Source: Trichobilharzia regenti
Lineage: Eukaryota; Platyhelminthes; Trematoda; Strigeidida; Schistosomatidae
Direction: 5' to 3'
Length of the DNA stretch: 64,000 nucleotides
Assembly: GCA_944472135.2 (NCBI GenBank)
Contig: OX235262.1
Location: 54,408,440-54,472,439 of the forward strand
A program made the translations under genes and the position numbers. The number at the start of each line of letters is the position of its first letter. Within the stretch, counting starts at the first letter, position 1. Of this stretch, positions 54,225 to 64,000 are shown in pieces. Under the pieces are notes generated by a model. It ran no database searches. It saw nothing but the letters and a program-made list of their open reading frames with translations, and was not told where the DNA came from.

Positions 54225-54730
54225 CTTGGCGAACTTCGTTTTGATACCAGTCAGGGTTAGGACATGTGTTACGTATGCCTAGTCATCGTCTTCCTTGACA
54301 ATGGGCAATGTTAGCTGACATAGGGTAAGGCTGAAAAAGAGCTAGCGACGGTCAAACCAAAACATGGCCTCACCAGTCAATGAAATCTACAACAGTTAGT
54401 CTAAACCACGTAGGAAGGTGTAGACTTCCAGGCTGGGGTCCTCGGGACCGTAAAAATCTATGGTTGGAAACAATTGGTGACATGGCTCAAAATCGTTCTT
54501 AATGACTAGCATAGATGCATCCACTCCTTGTGACTTATGATTTCCAATGAAACTATATTGTTCTTCGTTATTACTATTCCTTTGTCTCACACCTCTGTTT
54601 ACTGTCTCTAATATGCTTTTAACTACTTTCTTCTCTTGCTTTGTGTCCTACATGGGGTGTGGCGACTTGAACTGCCGCACATATGTGCAAAGTTCTATGT
54701 CGAAAACAGACAGACCAGTCAGAGTAGATG
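54225..54730 (+). mobile_element. RTE 3' fragment (same family as 11.96 kb element)
   Basis: Plus-strand counterpart of the 3' end at 11956-12420: GTTAGGACATGTGTTACGTATGCC (coding GHVLRMP), CGTCTTCCTTGACAATGGGCAATG, CCTCGGGACCGT...TGGTTGGAAACAATTGGTGACATGGCTCAAAATCG, then GTGGCGACTTGAACTGCCGCACA and the CAGACAGACCAGTCAG end. It has nonsense and frameshift changes and is a dead 3' fragment. Confidence 0.78.
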
Positions 54731-55312
54731 TACTAATACCTCTATTATTTCGTTTAGTGATCTTCATTTTTATTTTGACTTTCAATATGTGCTTTTAATT
54801 CCACCTAAATTTATTTTCTTACCTCTTAACTCTTTATTAATTTCAAATGTATTCCTATGACAAGTTCATGTGTGACCAGATTGTCCAAAATGTGTTACGC
54901 AAATACAATACTATACGATTCAGACAAATTATGTCTTCTTATTACTTTGTCTATATATCCACTTGTGTCAAAAACAGTGACTGATGTAATCGCTGTGTTA
55001 ACTCGTTGATCATTATATTAACAGTTATATTCATGTATACATCCTAAGAATCCTTGTTTTCTTTCTTTTTAACCACTCTGTAATTTCGGTGACTTTATGG
55101 GATTCGTTGCTGAAGAAAGTGGTTTCCAGTATCATTGATTGTGTATTCTGCGGCGAATCACTAATAAGTGTATTCCCTATACCTCAAATGGATATCCCAC
55201 TTGTTAACGGTGAATACTAATTTTATTGAATGTTGTGAGCTGCAGAGTTTGGGAGAGTAGTGTATTTAGAAGATACGTCCACCTCTGAGTTATATTTATT
55301 TTTGATTACAGC
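54731..55312. other. No recognised feature
   Basis: AT-rich spacer. Confidence 0.5.
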
Positions 55313-55466
55313 TTGATTCCACACTGTATATTTGGTACAAGTATGGAATTTTCAGCATGGATATCGGTAGCCCAAATTTTGTAGGCCCACCATAGATATC
55401 AGGTGTGCATCAGCAGGGGGTCGAACCTCGGTGACAGTCCTAACCACTGTGCCACCGACGCACTGC
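55313..55466 (-). mobile_element. SINE with family-A tRNA head and CR1 tail
   Basis: The minus strand starts with CAGTGCGTCGGTGGCACAGTGGTTAGGACTGTCACCGAGG TTCGACCCCC: the same tRNA head as SINE family A (A box TGGCACAGTGG, B box GGTTCGACCCC) with the anticodon arm deleted. Its other end (55313-55365) reads GATTCCACACTGTATATTTGGTACAAGTATGGAATTTTCAGCATG on the plus strand, matching the 3' end of the CR1-like elements at 41.6 and 58.6 kb. Confidence 0.75.
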
Positions 55467-57611
55467 AATACATCAATATGCATTATATTCTTGTTCTCGT
55501 GATAAATTTGTTAGCAGTAATTATTATCAGTACCCATATTTTGCAAGCGTGGTATATAACGAGACGTACTAATAATTCAGTAGCCAAAGGTTAGAACTAT
55601 CCATTAAAATTGAAACAGGTGCTCTTTTAAGGGAAAACTGATTATTCGAAATATCACGTAAATGATTAAGTTATTGGCATCGTTTACATGCGAACGGGTA
55701 AGGTTATTTGTTCAGAAGTGTTGGTAACTTGTTGATAGTTTAAGGGATGTGTTTGAGTGATAGGAACATAGGTGGGACAGTGTAACTGAATAGCAGTATA
55801 ATTGGATAAGCAACATCAACTGGCCAGTATACACATATTTTGAAGTAAAACACGTTCGGACAAAGTGTTTCGAAGACAAGAGTAGAGCAGTCTCCTGAAA
55901 CTACTAATTTAGTGAGTAGCTAAATTTGTCTTTGAATTAAGACTGAAATGAAACGGCATATTGGTAGGCCAAATGATTAGCATTATTTAGTTACGTTAGA
56001 ATAAGTTTATCCAAGTACTATTTCACTCATAATTCTGTCTTTTGAATAACTTCGTAATATGGCGTTTACTTCTAGTTTTTAATTACTAAGTAAAAGTTGA
56101 TATACCTAAGGGTTTTTGATAAAAAGATTAAATTGTCGCCAAAGTAATTAAATATGTTCATATCTAGAAAATACTTAGGTTTAAAGTCGTTTTTTCTACT
56201 ACCACAAAACCAGGTGATCACCAATTAGCCATAAAGTAAAACTAGATCTGCCAAAGACAATGTTCTCCTGACTTCTAGATATCATGAAGGTAGAACTATA
56301 TCTATAGGTAAGCAAGACTAGACGCATTATATTCAAAACTAGGTAACTACGATTCGCAGCCACAGAACATACCACGTTACAATCTATTCGTTTAATCGTG
56401 TCAATCAATGTGACATCAGTTAAGACCAGAGAATGAACACCACTAGTTTTCAGAAAATCCATCTGTCTTCCTTAATATAATATACATTCCGTAATTATAG
56501 GCAAAGTAGGAAATGCAAAAAGTCATTACATATATACGAACAACAATTGAGCGCACAACAGAGGGTCTATTTAAAGGAATGCTTGCTCGATGTGGCCCAG
56601 AGTTCACATGAATTAACACATGCCTACATCTGCAGGTGCATGTGTAAGGTATCGCATTAAGCCAACCTTTTCTCTAAACAACTGAATGGGACGCTTCCAT
56701 ATTTAACAAATGCTCAGTCTATGAATTCTACATGTACCTGCAGGAATTTTACAACAGGGATGTGGTGCCGTGTTACACCAGAGTCCCTCAGTTTACAGGT
56801 AAACCACACTTAATATCAGTATTACAGCTTTTAGTTGATAAAGTAATTCGACTGTGTCACAGATGCTTTTGGCTGGATTCCTCGGTACCAAGTATTATTC
56901 CCTATGAGAGTGCATTGAGCAAAAACCCTGCAGGTAGATATTGGAGATTCGCCGAAAACTGAATAGAAGCATTTCACTTATACAAGATGAATACAGTAAT
57001 GCGCTCAGTCCTACATTACTCTATAAAATTTTCTTGTTTGGAAATGAAACATGTACATATATATTGTGTCAGCAACTGCAAATATACACTAACATCTAAA
57101 TTTCATACGCCTTCTTTCTCACTACTCCATATAATAATAGTTTGACAGTTATTTACAAATGCAGTAAAAAGTATCTCATGGACCACAAGTAGCACTTGGT
57201 ATTCAGCAGAGGTATGGGCACTTAGTGAAAGCATTTTAGAGAACTAATACGACAAGTTTAGCTTTTTTCTAATATATACGCATCTATCAATGCAATGAAA
57301 AGATAATGACGAATTGTTATCACAAGCATTGTATTTACTATGTAGGGAACGTTATTATAGGCAAACATCACAGTAACATGTACAAGCCTTGCATGTCATT
57401 CCATCAGTAATATAAGCGTACTAATGGTACTACGGCCCGAAGTGAATAATCTCAAAGCTTCATACCAACAACTTTGTGGGAGGTTGATGTATTGAAAGAC
57501 TGCTTGAAGGCACTATGTATGACGACATCTAGTAGTATGTCTCAGAAGACTGACAATCTGCAATGAGAAAGACAAAAATGAAACAATTAGGAGACACATA
57601 ACGCATAGGAT
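55467..57611. other. No recognised gene
   Basis: Short frames at 56199-56462 minus and 56732-56962 plus match no family I recognise and show no splice context. Confidence 0.45.
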
Positions 57612-57752
57612 AAGTATTTTTGATATAAGTATAAAACTTGGGCAAAGGATAAAATTTTGTATTTTGACAAATCACACAGTGTTGTACAGTAATATTATCT
57701 GATGACGTTTCAAGCACAAATTATTGCTTATGATTATATCAAGTCACTGTTA
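57612..57752 (-). repeat. PLE-associated repeat (family F4)
   Basis: Minus-strand copy: plus-strand reading ATAAGTATAAAACTTGGGCAAAGG ... ATCTGATGACGTTTCAAGCACAAATTATTGCTTATGATTATATCAAGT. The stem II pair is GCTTG/CAAGC-like and GAAACGTCATCAG is intact on the minus strand. Confidence 0.6.
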
Positions 57753-58562
57753 TGTACTCGTCGCTGAATTATTGTTATGGACTGGTCGAGAAACTAATAG
57801 TCCTGACGCGAGAAGGCGGAAATCAGAAGACCACTAGGTTTTCGATGATACTTCTATTGTCCAAACACAAGGAGACGAAAATAAATGGTCTCACACCAAA
57901 GTGGTAAGCAAGTCAAGTAGTTGTAAAGTAAAGTAGTTCACACAAATTGTGAATGCGAATATATATAAATAATTCAGACAAAGCGTGGGAAAAATCATTA
58001 GACAGTCTTAACATGAATGGCTAATTATAATGGAGTGTCGATCCAAATATACATAGCGAATATAGCAGACATGTGAACAACCATATATGGATATATGTCA
58101 CCAAGCAACGGACTGTCAACAAACACTCATATTATATATAATATAATATAAGGAGAATACACATTATTAAAGGAGACAGGTTCATACAAGTGAAGTGGTC
58201 ACAGACTAACCGAGCAAACAGAAAGAGACACCAACATGCACACACACACATAAATATATATATGTGGATACATATCAGTCACTCACACAGCTTTTTACTT
58301 TATTCATATACATGAGTATTTTAGTTGAGTGTACAATAGGCGTAAAAAATCACTCATCTCACACTATTTTTTATGTCCGTGTTACTGACTTTTGGTTTGC
58401 GTTTTCTTCTTTGATGCGCTTCATTTGGACAAATTAACGAATTTGGAAATGCATAGAGTACTTAGGAAACGGTAATAGTAATTGTTTAGGCCAATTAACA
58501 CTGTAGTGAGTTGTGGCACTAGGCAGCTGCAGTGACAAAGCTGACTGAATGAGTTTTAACAT
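57753..58562. other. No recognised gene
   Basis: AT-rich; a short AC/TA run near 58236-58262. Confidence 0.5.
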
Positions 58563-59655
58563 AGAATAATAATAATAATAATTTCCTTTATTCCAGAAAC
58601 AGTACTAGTGGTACAGTGTGGAATTTTCAGCACACATCTACAATATTGCATCTTCTCACATTTAAAAAGAGGAATTCAAAAAATAAATATAAAACACAAC
58701 AACAACAAAAAACACAAAAATAACAAAAAAATGCCAAAAAATACCAAGTAGAAAGGAAAATGAATAACAATAATAAATATTTCAGTATTGGGTAGTGGAA
58801 GCTATGATATGTGTATGCGTGGTGAACACTAAAAGCTATAATCATACAAGAAGTTATGAAATGATATTTAAGAATGTTTATCGCAAAGATAATCAGCTAA
58901 TTTGATTGAACAACACTAAACAATCATAAAATAAACATTTAAGGTTGTGTTTTTCTATTGTCAGCTCAAATGCGGTGTTTGTAGTCGTAGTGTGAGTAAT
59001 CCTGCATAACACAAAAATTCTAGGATGGTGATAACGGTGTTCACAACCAAGATTGTCAGTTAATATTGCCGAACAAAAAACACAATCACAAAACTAATAT
59101 TACATGATGGTTAATGACAGAGCAATTTTGTAATACTCATAGTGATAATATAGTCGGAACCAGTAGATACACAAAAGAAGGAATAGAATAAAGTACAAAA
59201 AAGTAAGCCGATGTTTATAATTTAGGTAACTAAGTAAGTCTAAGGTGTTCACCATAGAATACAAATAAGAGAGAAAAATAAAAGAGCCAAAATTATGTTA
59301 TTAACAACAAAGCAAGTCATAGGTTTTGCGCTTAACATTGTCTCTGTCACTTAGAACACGGGCCAAATATGGTATCGTTGAGCTCCTATACTTGGTTGTA
59401 CGATCATATATTATTTTATACTGATCTCTGGTTCCACCTGATGAGATGCAAGAAGAGAGTTGGGAATAGAGGGAGTGTTGGGGGTCGGAGAGTATGGTTT
59501 TAGACCATTTTTCGCATGTATTCAGATGCTTATCTACTAATGTAATGACGAGTTGACCGAGTGTTACACCACTAGTCCTACTAATTACCCTCAACATCCT
59601 TCTCAGGATGATATAGTCCTTTTTCAGTAACCCAGGAAAGACTAATAGAGAACAG
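58563..59655 (-). mobile_element. CR1-like retrotransposon 3' fragment
   Basis: The 3' tail is an (ATA/TTA)n run at 58565-58582 followed by TTTCCTTTATTCCAGAAACAGTACTAGTGGTACAGTGTGGAATTTTCAGCAC, matching 41.6 kb. The 3' UTR runs to about 59300, the C-terminal frame to 59597, and LLKKDY-ILRR coding can be read to about 59650, where the copy is truncated. Confidence 0.8.
59301..59597 (-). pseudogene. CR1 C-terminal fragment
   Basis: The frame contains KTILSDPQHSLYSQLSSCIS SGGTRDQYKIIYDRTTKYRS and ARVLSDRDN, the extreme C-terminus of the CR1-like protein. It is homologous to 41804-42157. There is no RT domain in this copy. Confidence 0.75.
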
Positions 59656-59664
59656 TAAAGTAGA

Positions 59665-59712
59665 ACTCAGCAAAGAAGTGCAGCAGTTCGATTTGTTACA
59701 TTCCACACCTGA
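59665..59712 (-). repeat. Tiny RTE 3'-end fragment
   Basis: AAGAAGTGCAGCAGTTCGATTTGTTACATTCCA corresponds to 11996-12027 (AAGTGCAGCAGTTCGAGTTGCCACGTTCCA) at the 3' end of the RTE copy. It directly abuts the truncated CR1 fragment. Confidence 0.6.
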
Positions 59713-60004
59713 AAAATATCATATTTATTAGGTAATAAGCAAAAAATATTTCATCAGATGTATTTCGACTTCGCCTTTAGGCTATGGGATAAAAATAAAC
59801 TAACTCATGAGATATAACGAGACACAGTGTAAAAGTTATGTCGGGTAAGAGGAGAAATTATTATAAGACAAGTCTTTGTTCAGTTAGACAAGACCCAAAT
59901 GAAAAAAATACGATTATCATTTGTTGACATTTCGGTGATTATTATCCACTTTATAACATTTCGTGTAACCTAGACTATAAGTCATTCTGACTGACGGACT
60001 TCCC

Positions 60005-60235
60005 AAGTAGCAGCGAGCTCACAAGTGCACCTGTTCAACTTACCACATTCCATTTAGCACTCAAAAGCAGATGAAAAAAATTAAACGGAACTCCAATGAG
60101 TATAAATGTGAGCGAGAACGAGTGGCGATAAGAATGAAATAAAAAGGTTGATTAGATACGTGAGATTACACAAAGTGAATGCATCTGTGTCATTGACAAC
60201 GACTTGGAGTCAAATCTCCAGCAAACACTAAACGT
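60005..60235 (-). repeat. Decayed RTE 3' fragment
   Basis: CACAAGTGCACCTGTTCAACTTACCACATTCCATTTAGCACTC and GAATGCATCTGTGTCATTGACAACGACTTGGAG follow the order seen at 11995-12180 (TGCAGCAGTTCGAGTTGCC..., GAATACATCTGCCGCCATTGACAACGATTTTGAG). Confidence 0.6.
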
Positions 60236-62195
60236 TTAACCTAGTTATTACTCACCATATTAGACTGCTCAACACAGGACCTACGGCACAGACAGCTACT
60301 ATCAAACACCAGTAGCATATTCACGTCTTCCTAATTAATTCAGCACACTTAAGTGACCTACCTGGATATTATCATCACCACACACTCAGTTGACGAGACT
60401 GTTCCCTGGTAAGTCCCTAAAGTCAATGACAAACAATTCTATTATTAATACATGTATGATGAAATTGAACTGAACTAAGGACGACAGTTGTAGAGATGAG
60501 CTTTGTATTACACATCCTGCTTGGAAATATGACTTCCCTCATAGTTCAGTTTCGGTACTAAGTGAACAGAATGCAATCTGTACAATTCATGAAACTCACA
60601 AAATGACGTATTGCCTTCTCAAAAAACCCAGTTAATGTTTCCTCAGTGGGGTGGTGAGAAATAGGCATTGTGGTTGTGTCAACTCGAGCGATTGTGAACT
60701 GCTGCCAATGAAAATGACAACAATTCTCGGAATTACAAGTTATAGTTTTCGCTTAATTGCAACATTCAGCAATTGTTAAATGACCACTTGATGAGCATAA
60801 AATTTATACACGAAGTAAGTGCATAAGATTTAGTAAAACACATATACACTTTTCATTTCAAAACGGAGTCTGCTTGCCAAATGTAAAAGCTTACACAGTT
60901 CACAAATTAACTAATTAACTAACATTGAAGTGGAAAAACTTCTATTTGTCCTTACTGAACTTAATATGGAGAGTCTTGTGAAGTGATTGCAGTGCTATCC
61001 TACGCAGAAGAGAGGCCAAGGCATTCATAATATCTTACTCTTTGTAGAATCGCAATTCAATCGAGTTCACTCGATGCGCAACAGTATTTATAGGAATAAA
61101 CTGAGAAACAAAGTCTTCCTCACCTTCCACACAACTTGTCTTTATTCCAAAAACGGTAGGTAATAAGTTTATTTCACATATAAGTCCATGAAATCGGAAT
61201 ATTGTAGCAATTAAATCTTCCCTCAAAATAAAGTCCACTTGAAACACAAGTCCACAACAGTGCTACATATTATGACCTTTTGTCTTAAAATGAAAAGCTG
61301 ACTGTTATGAGTACATGGAAACTGAAATTAATGCTAAAATTGAGCTATGAATACCAACAACAGCTACCAAAAAACTAATTAGGACAATAGCATCTCAATA
61401 AATAAATAGGATGAATATACCACCAGTATGATTCCATGAAAATTCAAAACAAAAAAATCGTTTAAATTATGAACTTTCTACCTTATTTAGCCCATCACAT
61501 TTCGCAGATCTAATATCACTCACTATCAAGCGACATTTTCTGATAGAACAATTCAGAGCTATAATTAAATACTTCTCTGCACATGCGCTCCAAGTTGCAA
61601 TGCTTTCTGCTAGAGATACCTATCGTTTGTAGACATTGGCTAGCCGAGGAAAGGTTGAAACCACAGAATAAGGCATTAAATTCCTTGAAAAATTGAAGAA
61701 ATCACTGAATTCTTCTAACACAAGAAATGATGGATGCTCCATAGCTGAAAGCCCTATGAAAGAAAACACTTCAACGTCATACTACGGCTAGAACAATACA
61801 TCTGAGAAAAGGATACGTATAGCTACTCCTTTTCCTGAGAGTGTTAAACGACCTAATAGTGCGTTGAAAGACATTGCGACTTTCTATCCCCCTTATCCTT
61901 TCGAGCAGTTCAAATTCGTCAAAGGGAAGGAAACACAATTCTGAAGGAGATAAACAGTCTTCTCAATCTGATATTACAGTTGATACTTCTTCGTCACTGC
62001 ATATTCTCCTCCCCTTCATACTGAGCAGTCGATAACATCTGTAAGACAGTCTGCCAGTGTCAGGTTTCTAAATGCTTCCGAATGTGGAAAAGAATGGCAT
62101 CATTATTACTTGAAATCATTGTTACGAGCGCGCGATGAGTTTCAATGATAGCTTGTTGCTTTATTTCATTTATTGTGTGAGGGCTGAGATCCTTC
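60236..62195. other. No recognised feature
   Basis: AT-rich, only short unsupported frames (for example 61035-61247 minus). Confidence 0.5.
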
Positions 62196-62539
62196 CCGGG
62201 TCTGTCTGTCTGTCTGTTTTCGACATAGAACTTTGCACAGATGTGCGGCAGTTCAAGTCGCCACACCCCATGTAGCACACAAAGCAAAAGAAGAAAGTAG
62301 TTAAAAGCATATTAGAGACAGTAAACAGAGGTGTGAGACAAAGGAATAGTAATAACGAAGAACAATATAGTTTCATTGGAAATCAAAAGTCACAAGGAGT
62401 GGATGCATCTGCGCCACTGGGAACGATTTTGAGCCATATCACCAATTGTTTCCAACCATTGGTTTTTACCGTCCCGAGGACCTCAGCCTGGAAGTCTACA
62501 CCTTCCTACGTGGCTGGCTTAGACCAACTGTTGTGGATT

Positions 62540-62767
62540 TCATTGACTGGTGCCAAGTTTTGGGTTTAACTTATTCACAGCTTTTACAGCTGTATCTATG
62601 GCTGCCTGGATATTCCTCCAAGCTTCTTCAGGGTGAGCACAGCTGTCGAACACAGATATGTGTTTAGCTAGTTCTTCCTCAAATACGGATTTAGTTTCCT
62701 GATCGAGCTGGGGACGTGATGGGTTTACCGCCAGCTGTTTCCTACGTCCGTTCAGTTGTAAGCACAC
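62540..62767 (-). pseudogene. RTE linker fragment after the endonuclease
   Basis: The frame begins MCLQLNGRRKQLAVNPSRPQ and continues with EELAKHISVFDSCAHPEEAW and DTAVKAVNKLNPKLG. It matches the region after the endonuclease at 14.1-14.3 kb. It is shifted relative to the main endonuclease frame by a small indel near 62760-62830 and ends at the RT deletion junction. Confidence 0.75.
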
Positions 62768-63719
62768 CCGAGCGCGGACCAGTGCGTGGTCGGTATCTAC
62801 ACACGTGTTCCTTAAGGAGCGACAATCCTACCGACCCACGCCAACGACACCTTATGGCTATGTGGTCTATTTGTGTCCAGCGTTGGTTTGATGAAGGGGG
62901 TCTCCAAGTCAAACAGTGTCTCTCCTTGTGTTGGAAGTTAGTGATTACAAGAAACAAATGATTATCAGAGCAGAACTGTAGGAGACGGTCACCGTTGTCG
63001 GTTGGCTGGCACGGAACTCCATAGGTGCCACCGACATCCTCCTCAGATTGATACAATTTCCCTACTTGAGCGTTAAAGTCACCGGCTAGAACGCCTATGT
63101 CTGAGTGTTTAGCCTTTCGCAGCAAACTAGACAGCTTTTGGTAGGACTCATCCTTCGTTTCATCTGAACTGCAGTCAGTGGGGGCGTAAGCGGAGATTAC
63201 GAAAAGGCATCGGCGAGTAGTGCAGTCCTTTCTCCTTTTTACTGACCCGTTCAGATGGACGGCACACATTCGGCTATCTACCGGGATCCAGTCAAGCAAT
63301 TTCTTTTCTGCCCTAGTACTCAAAGCTATCCCTACACCAGCTAATCCTCGTGAGCTAGCTGTGGCATCTCCTGACACCCTCAAGGTGAATTTTGCAGATT
63401 CAACCTGTTGGCCAGGTGGGGTTAGGTGAATAACCACACTTGGGTCTTGTATGCGTGTTTCTGAAACACAGCATACATCAATGGCTCGTGATGCCAGGGT
63501 CTTAGCTAGTGATGCTTGTTGTCCTATTTGGCAAAGTGTCCTAACATTAAGAGCTCCTATATGAAATTGGTGGCGCGGCTTTAAGAGGCTGTCGGTGGTG
63601 GTTTTTTGGCTTCCATCGTTTTTAGTGGACGCAGAGTGAAGAGGGAGTGGAGAGCTATCAAGCCGAGGAGTTGCATCAGTGGAAGGAAGGCAAGATGATA
63701 GAGATGAAGATGAAAACAA
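62742..63719 (-). pseudogene. RTE endonuclease domain
   Basis: The 325-residue frame (opening with TTG) includes the N-terminal part lost from the 12-15 kb copy: FHIGALNVRTLCQIGQQASL, then CCVSETRIQD with the catalytic Glu. It continues with GDFNAQVGKLYQSEEDVGG, WTQIDHIAI and a frameshift just before the terminal Asp-His block, which is read in a neighbouring frame (62830-62760). It could nick DNA only if that frameshift were absent. Confidence 0.82.
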
Positions 63720-64000
63720 AGATGAGTAAGTAATAGAGAGGTTACGCGTGCGTTTCGGATTGTGAGGGCGATTGTTACTTCCCGGCTGCCTACACCGTGG
63801 AAGTTGGTTGCATGACCGCAGAGCCCAGGGGACAACTGCTTGGGGCCGGTCACACGCGGCCTGCTTTTGTTTGTTCTTTTGTGTGCCTCAGTAGCATATT
63901 TATCACTCCTACCCTGTGACACGGCAGCAGGAAGCGCGGTCGTTGTTAATCCGGGCCACGGCCGATCCGGCATGAAATTTTGTGATTTTGTATTGGACAT
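63581..64000 (-). pseudogene. RTE N-terminal frame, window edge
   Basis: A 139-residue frame starts with ATG at 64000 (MSNTKSQNFMPDRPWPG) and overlaps the endonuclease frame by about 140 bp in a different register. Its proximal half is probably the element's 5' leader or N-terminal extension; the overlapping distal half is the out-of-frame reading of the endonuclease leader. Whether the true start lies outside the window cannot be seen. Confidence 0.5.

Larger units (their letters stand above)
62196..64000 (-). mobile_element. RTE copy with the reverse transcriptase deleted
   Basis: The minus-strand copy of the 12-15 kb family reaches the window edge. Its 3' end (62196-62563) matches 11956-12297 and then jumps directly to sequence matching about 14110 of the other copy, at the junction near 62563 (TTTTGGGTTTAACTTATTCACAG). 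About 1.8 kb containing the whole RT domain is missing. The endonuclease part and extra 5' sequence not present in the first copy are kept. Confidence 0.82.

Noticed and set aside
1..64000. CRISPR array, operons, rRNA genes or bacterial-type features
   Set aside because: No regularly spaced direct repeats, no ribosome-binding-site-led gene series and no rRNA-like sequence; the window is eukaryotic.

Overview
The window looks like AT-rich, gene-poor nuclear DNA of a blood fluke, most likely Schistosoma. This is inferred from a characteristic set of repeats: RTE-clade and CR1-like non-LTR retrotransposons, Penelope-like elements (PLEs) with GIY-YIG endonuclease ends, tRNA-headed SINEs, and hammerhead-ribozyme repeats of the Sm-alpha type. 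The species cannot be fixed from the sequence alone. There is no bacterial-style coding; almost every long reading frame belongs to a mobile element.

The best host gene candidate is a micro-exon-gene (MEG)-like locus on the plus strand, 27161-34321. A hydrophobic signal-peptide-like exon is followed by three short exons that all encode variants of one KRWSPVKEFHYGEP repeat. All junctions share one splice phase and the last exon carries the stop. The first exon (start codon) was not found. Its introns hold PLE, RTE and hammerhead-SINE remnants.

Layout: 1-860, PLE-type inverted repeat with two facing hammerhead-like motifs. 1573-1813, tRNA-headed SINE with target-site duplications. 2.9-9.3 kb, old SINE fragments and unassigned DNA. 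10.4-11.4 kb, SINE plus a TA-bounded inverted repeat. 11.95-14.96 kb, 5'-truncated RTE element (minus) with one frameshift. 15.8-16.5 kb, PLE terminal repeat split by a SINE. 18.0-22.1 kb, head-to-head SINE dimer interrupted by a nearly complete RTE element with a 13-bp target duplication. 23.1-24.0 kb, decayed PLE reverse transcriptase. 25.7-26.9 kb, inverted-repeat PLE. 27.2-34.3 kb, MEG-like locus with repeats. 35.7-38.7 kb, several SINEs. 38.9-39.5 kb, PLE relic. 39.8-40.8 kb, two unassigned candidate coding pieces. 41.6-43.1 kb, CR1-like fragment. 43-51 kb, SINEs and PLE pieces. 51.6-53.5 kb, a nearly perfect 1.9-kb PLE palindrome flanked by a direct 13-bp duplication. 54.2-64 kb, RTE and CR1 fragments, a SINE with a CR1 tail, and an RT-deleted RTE copy running off the end.

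The repeats work as partnerships. One SINE family carries 5' and 3' segments of the resident RTE element, and a relative with the same tRNA head carries a CR1 tail, so one RNA polymerase III promoter has apparently been joined to two LINE machineries. PLEs occur repeatedly as inverted pairs. Unless stated otherwise, family assignments come from motif reading by eye without any database search.
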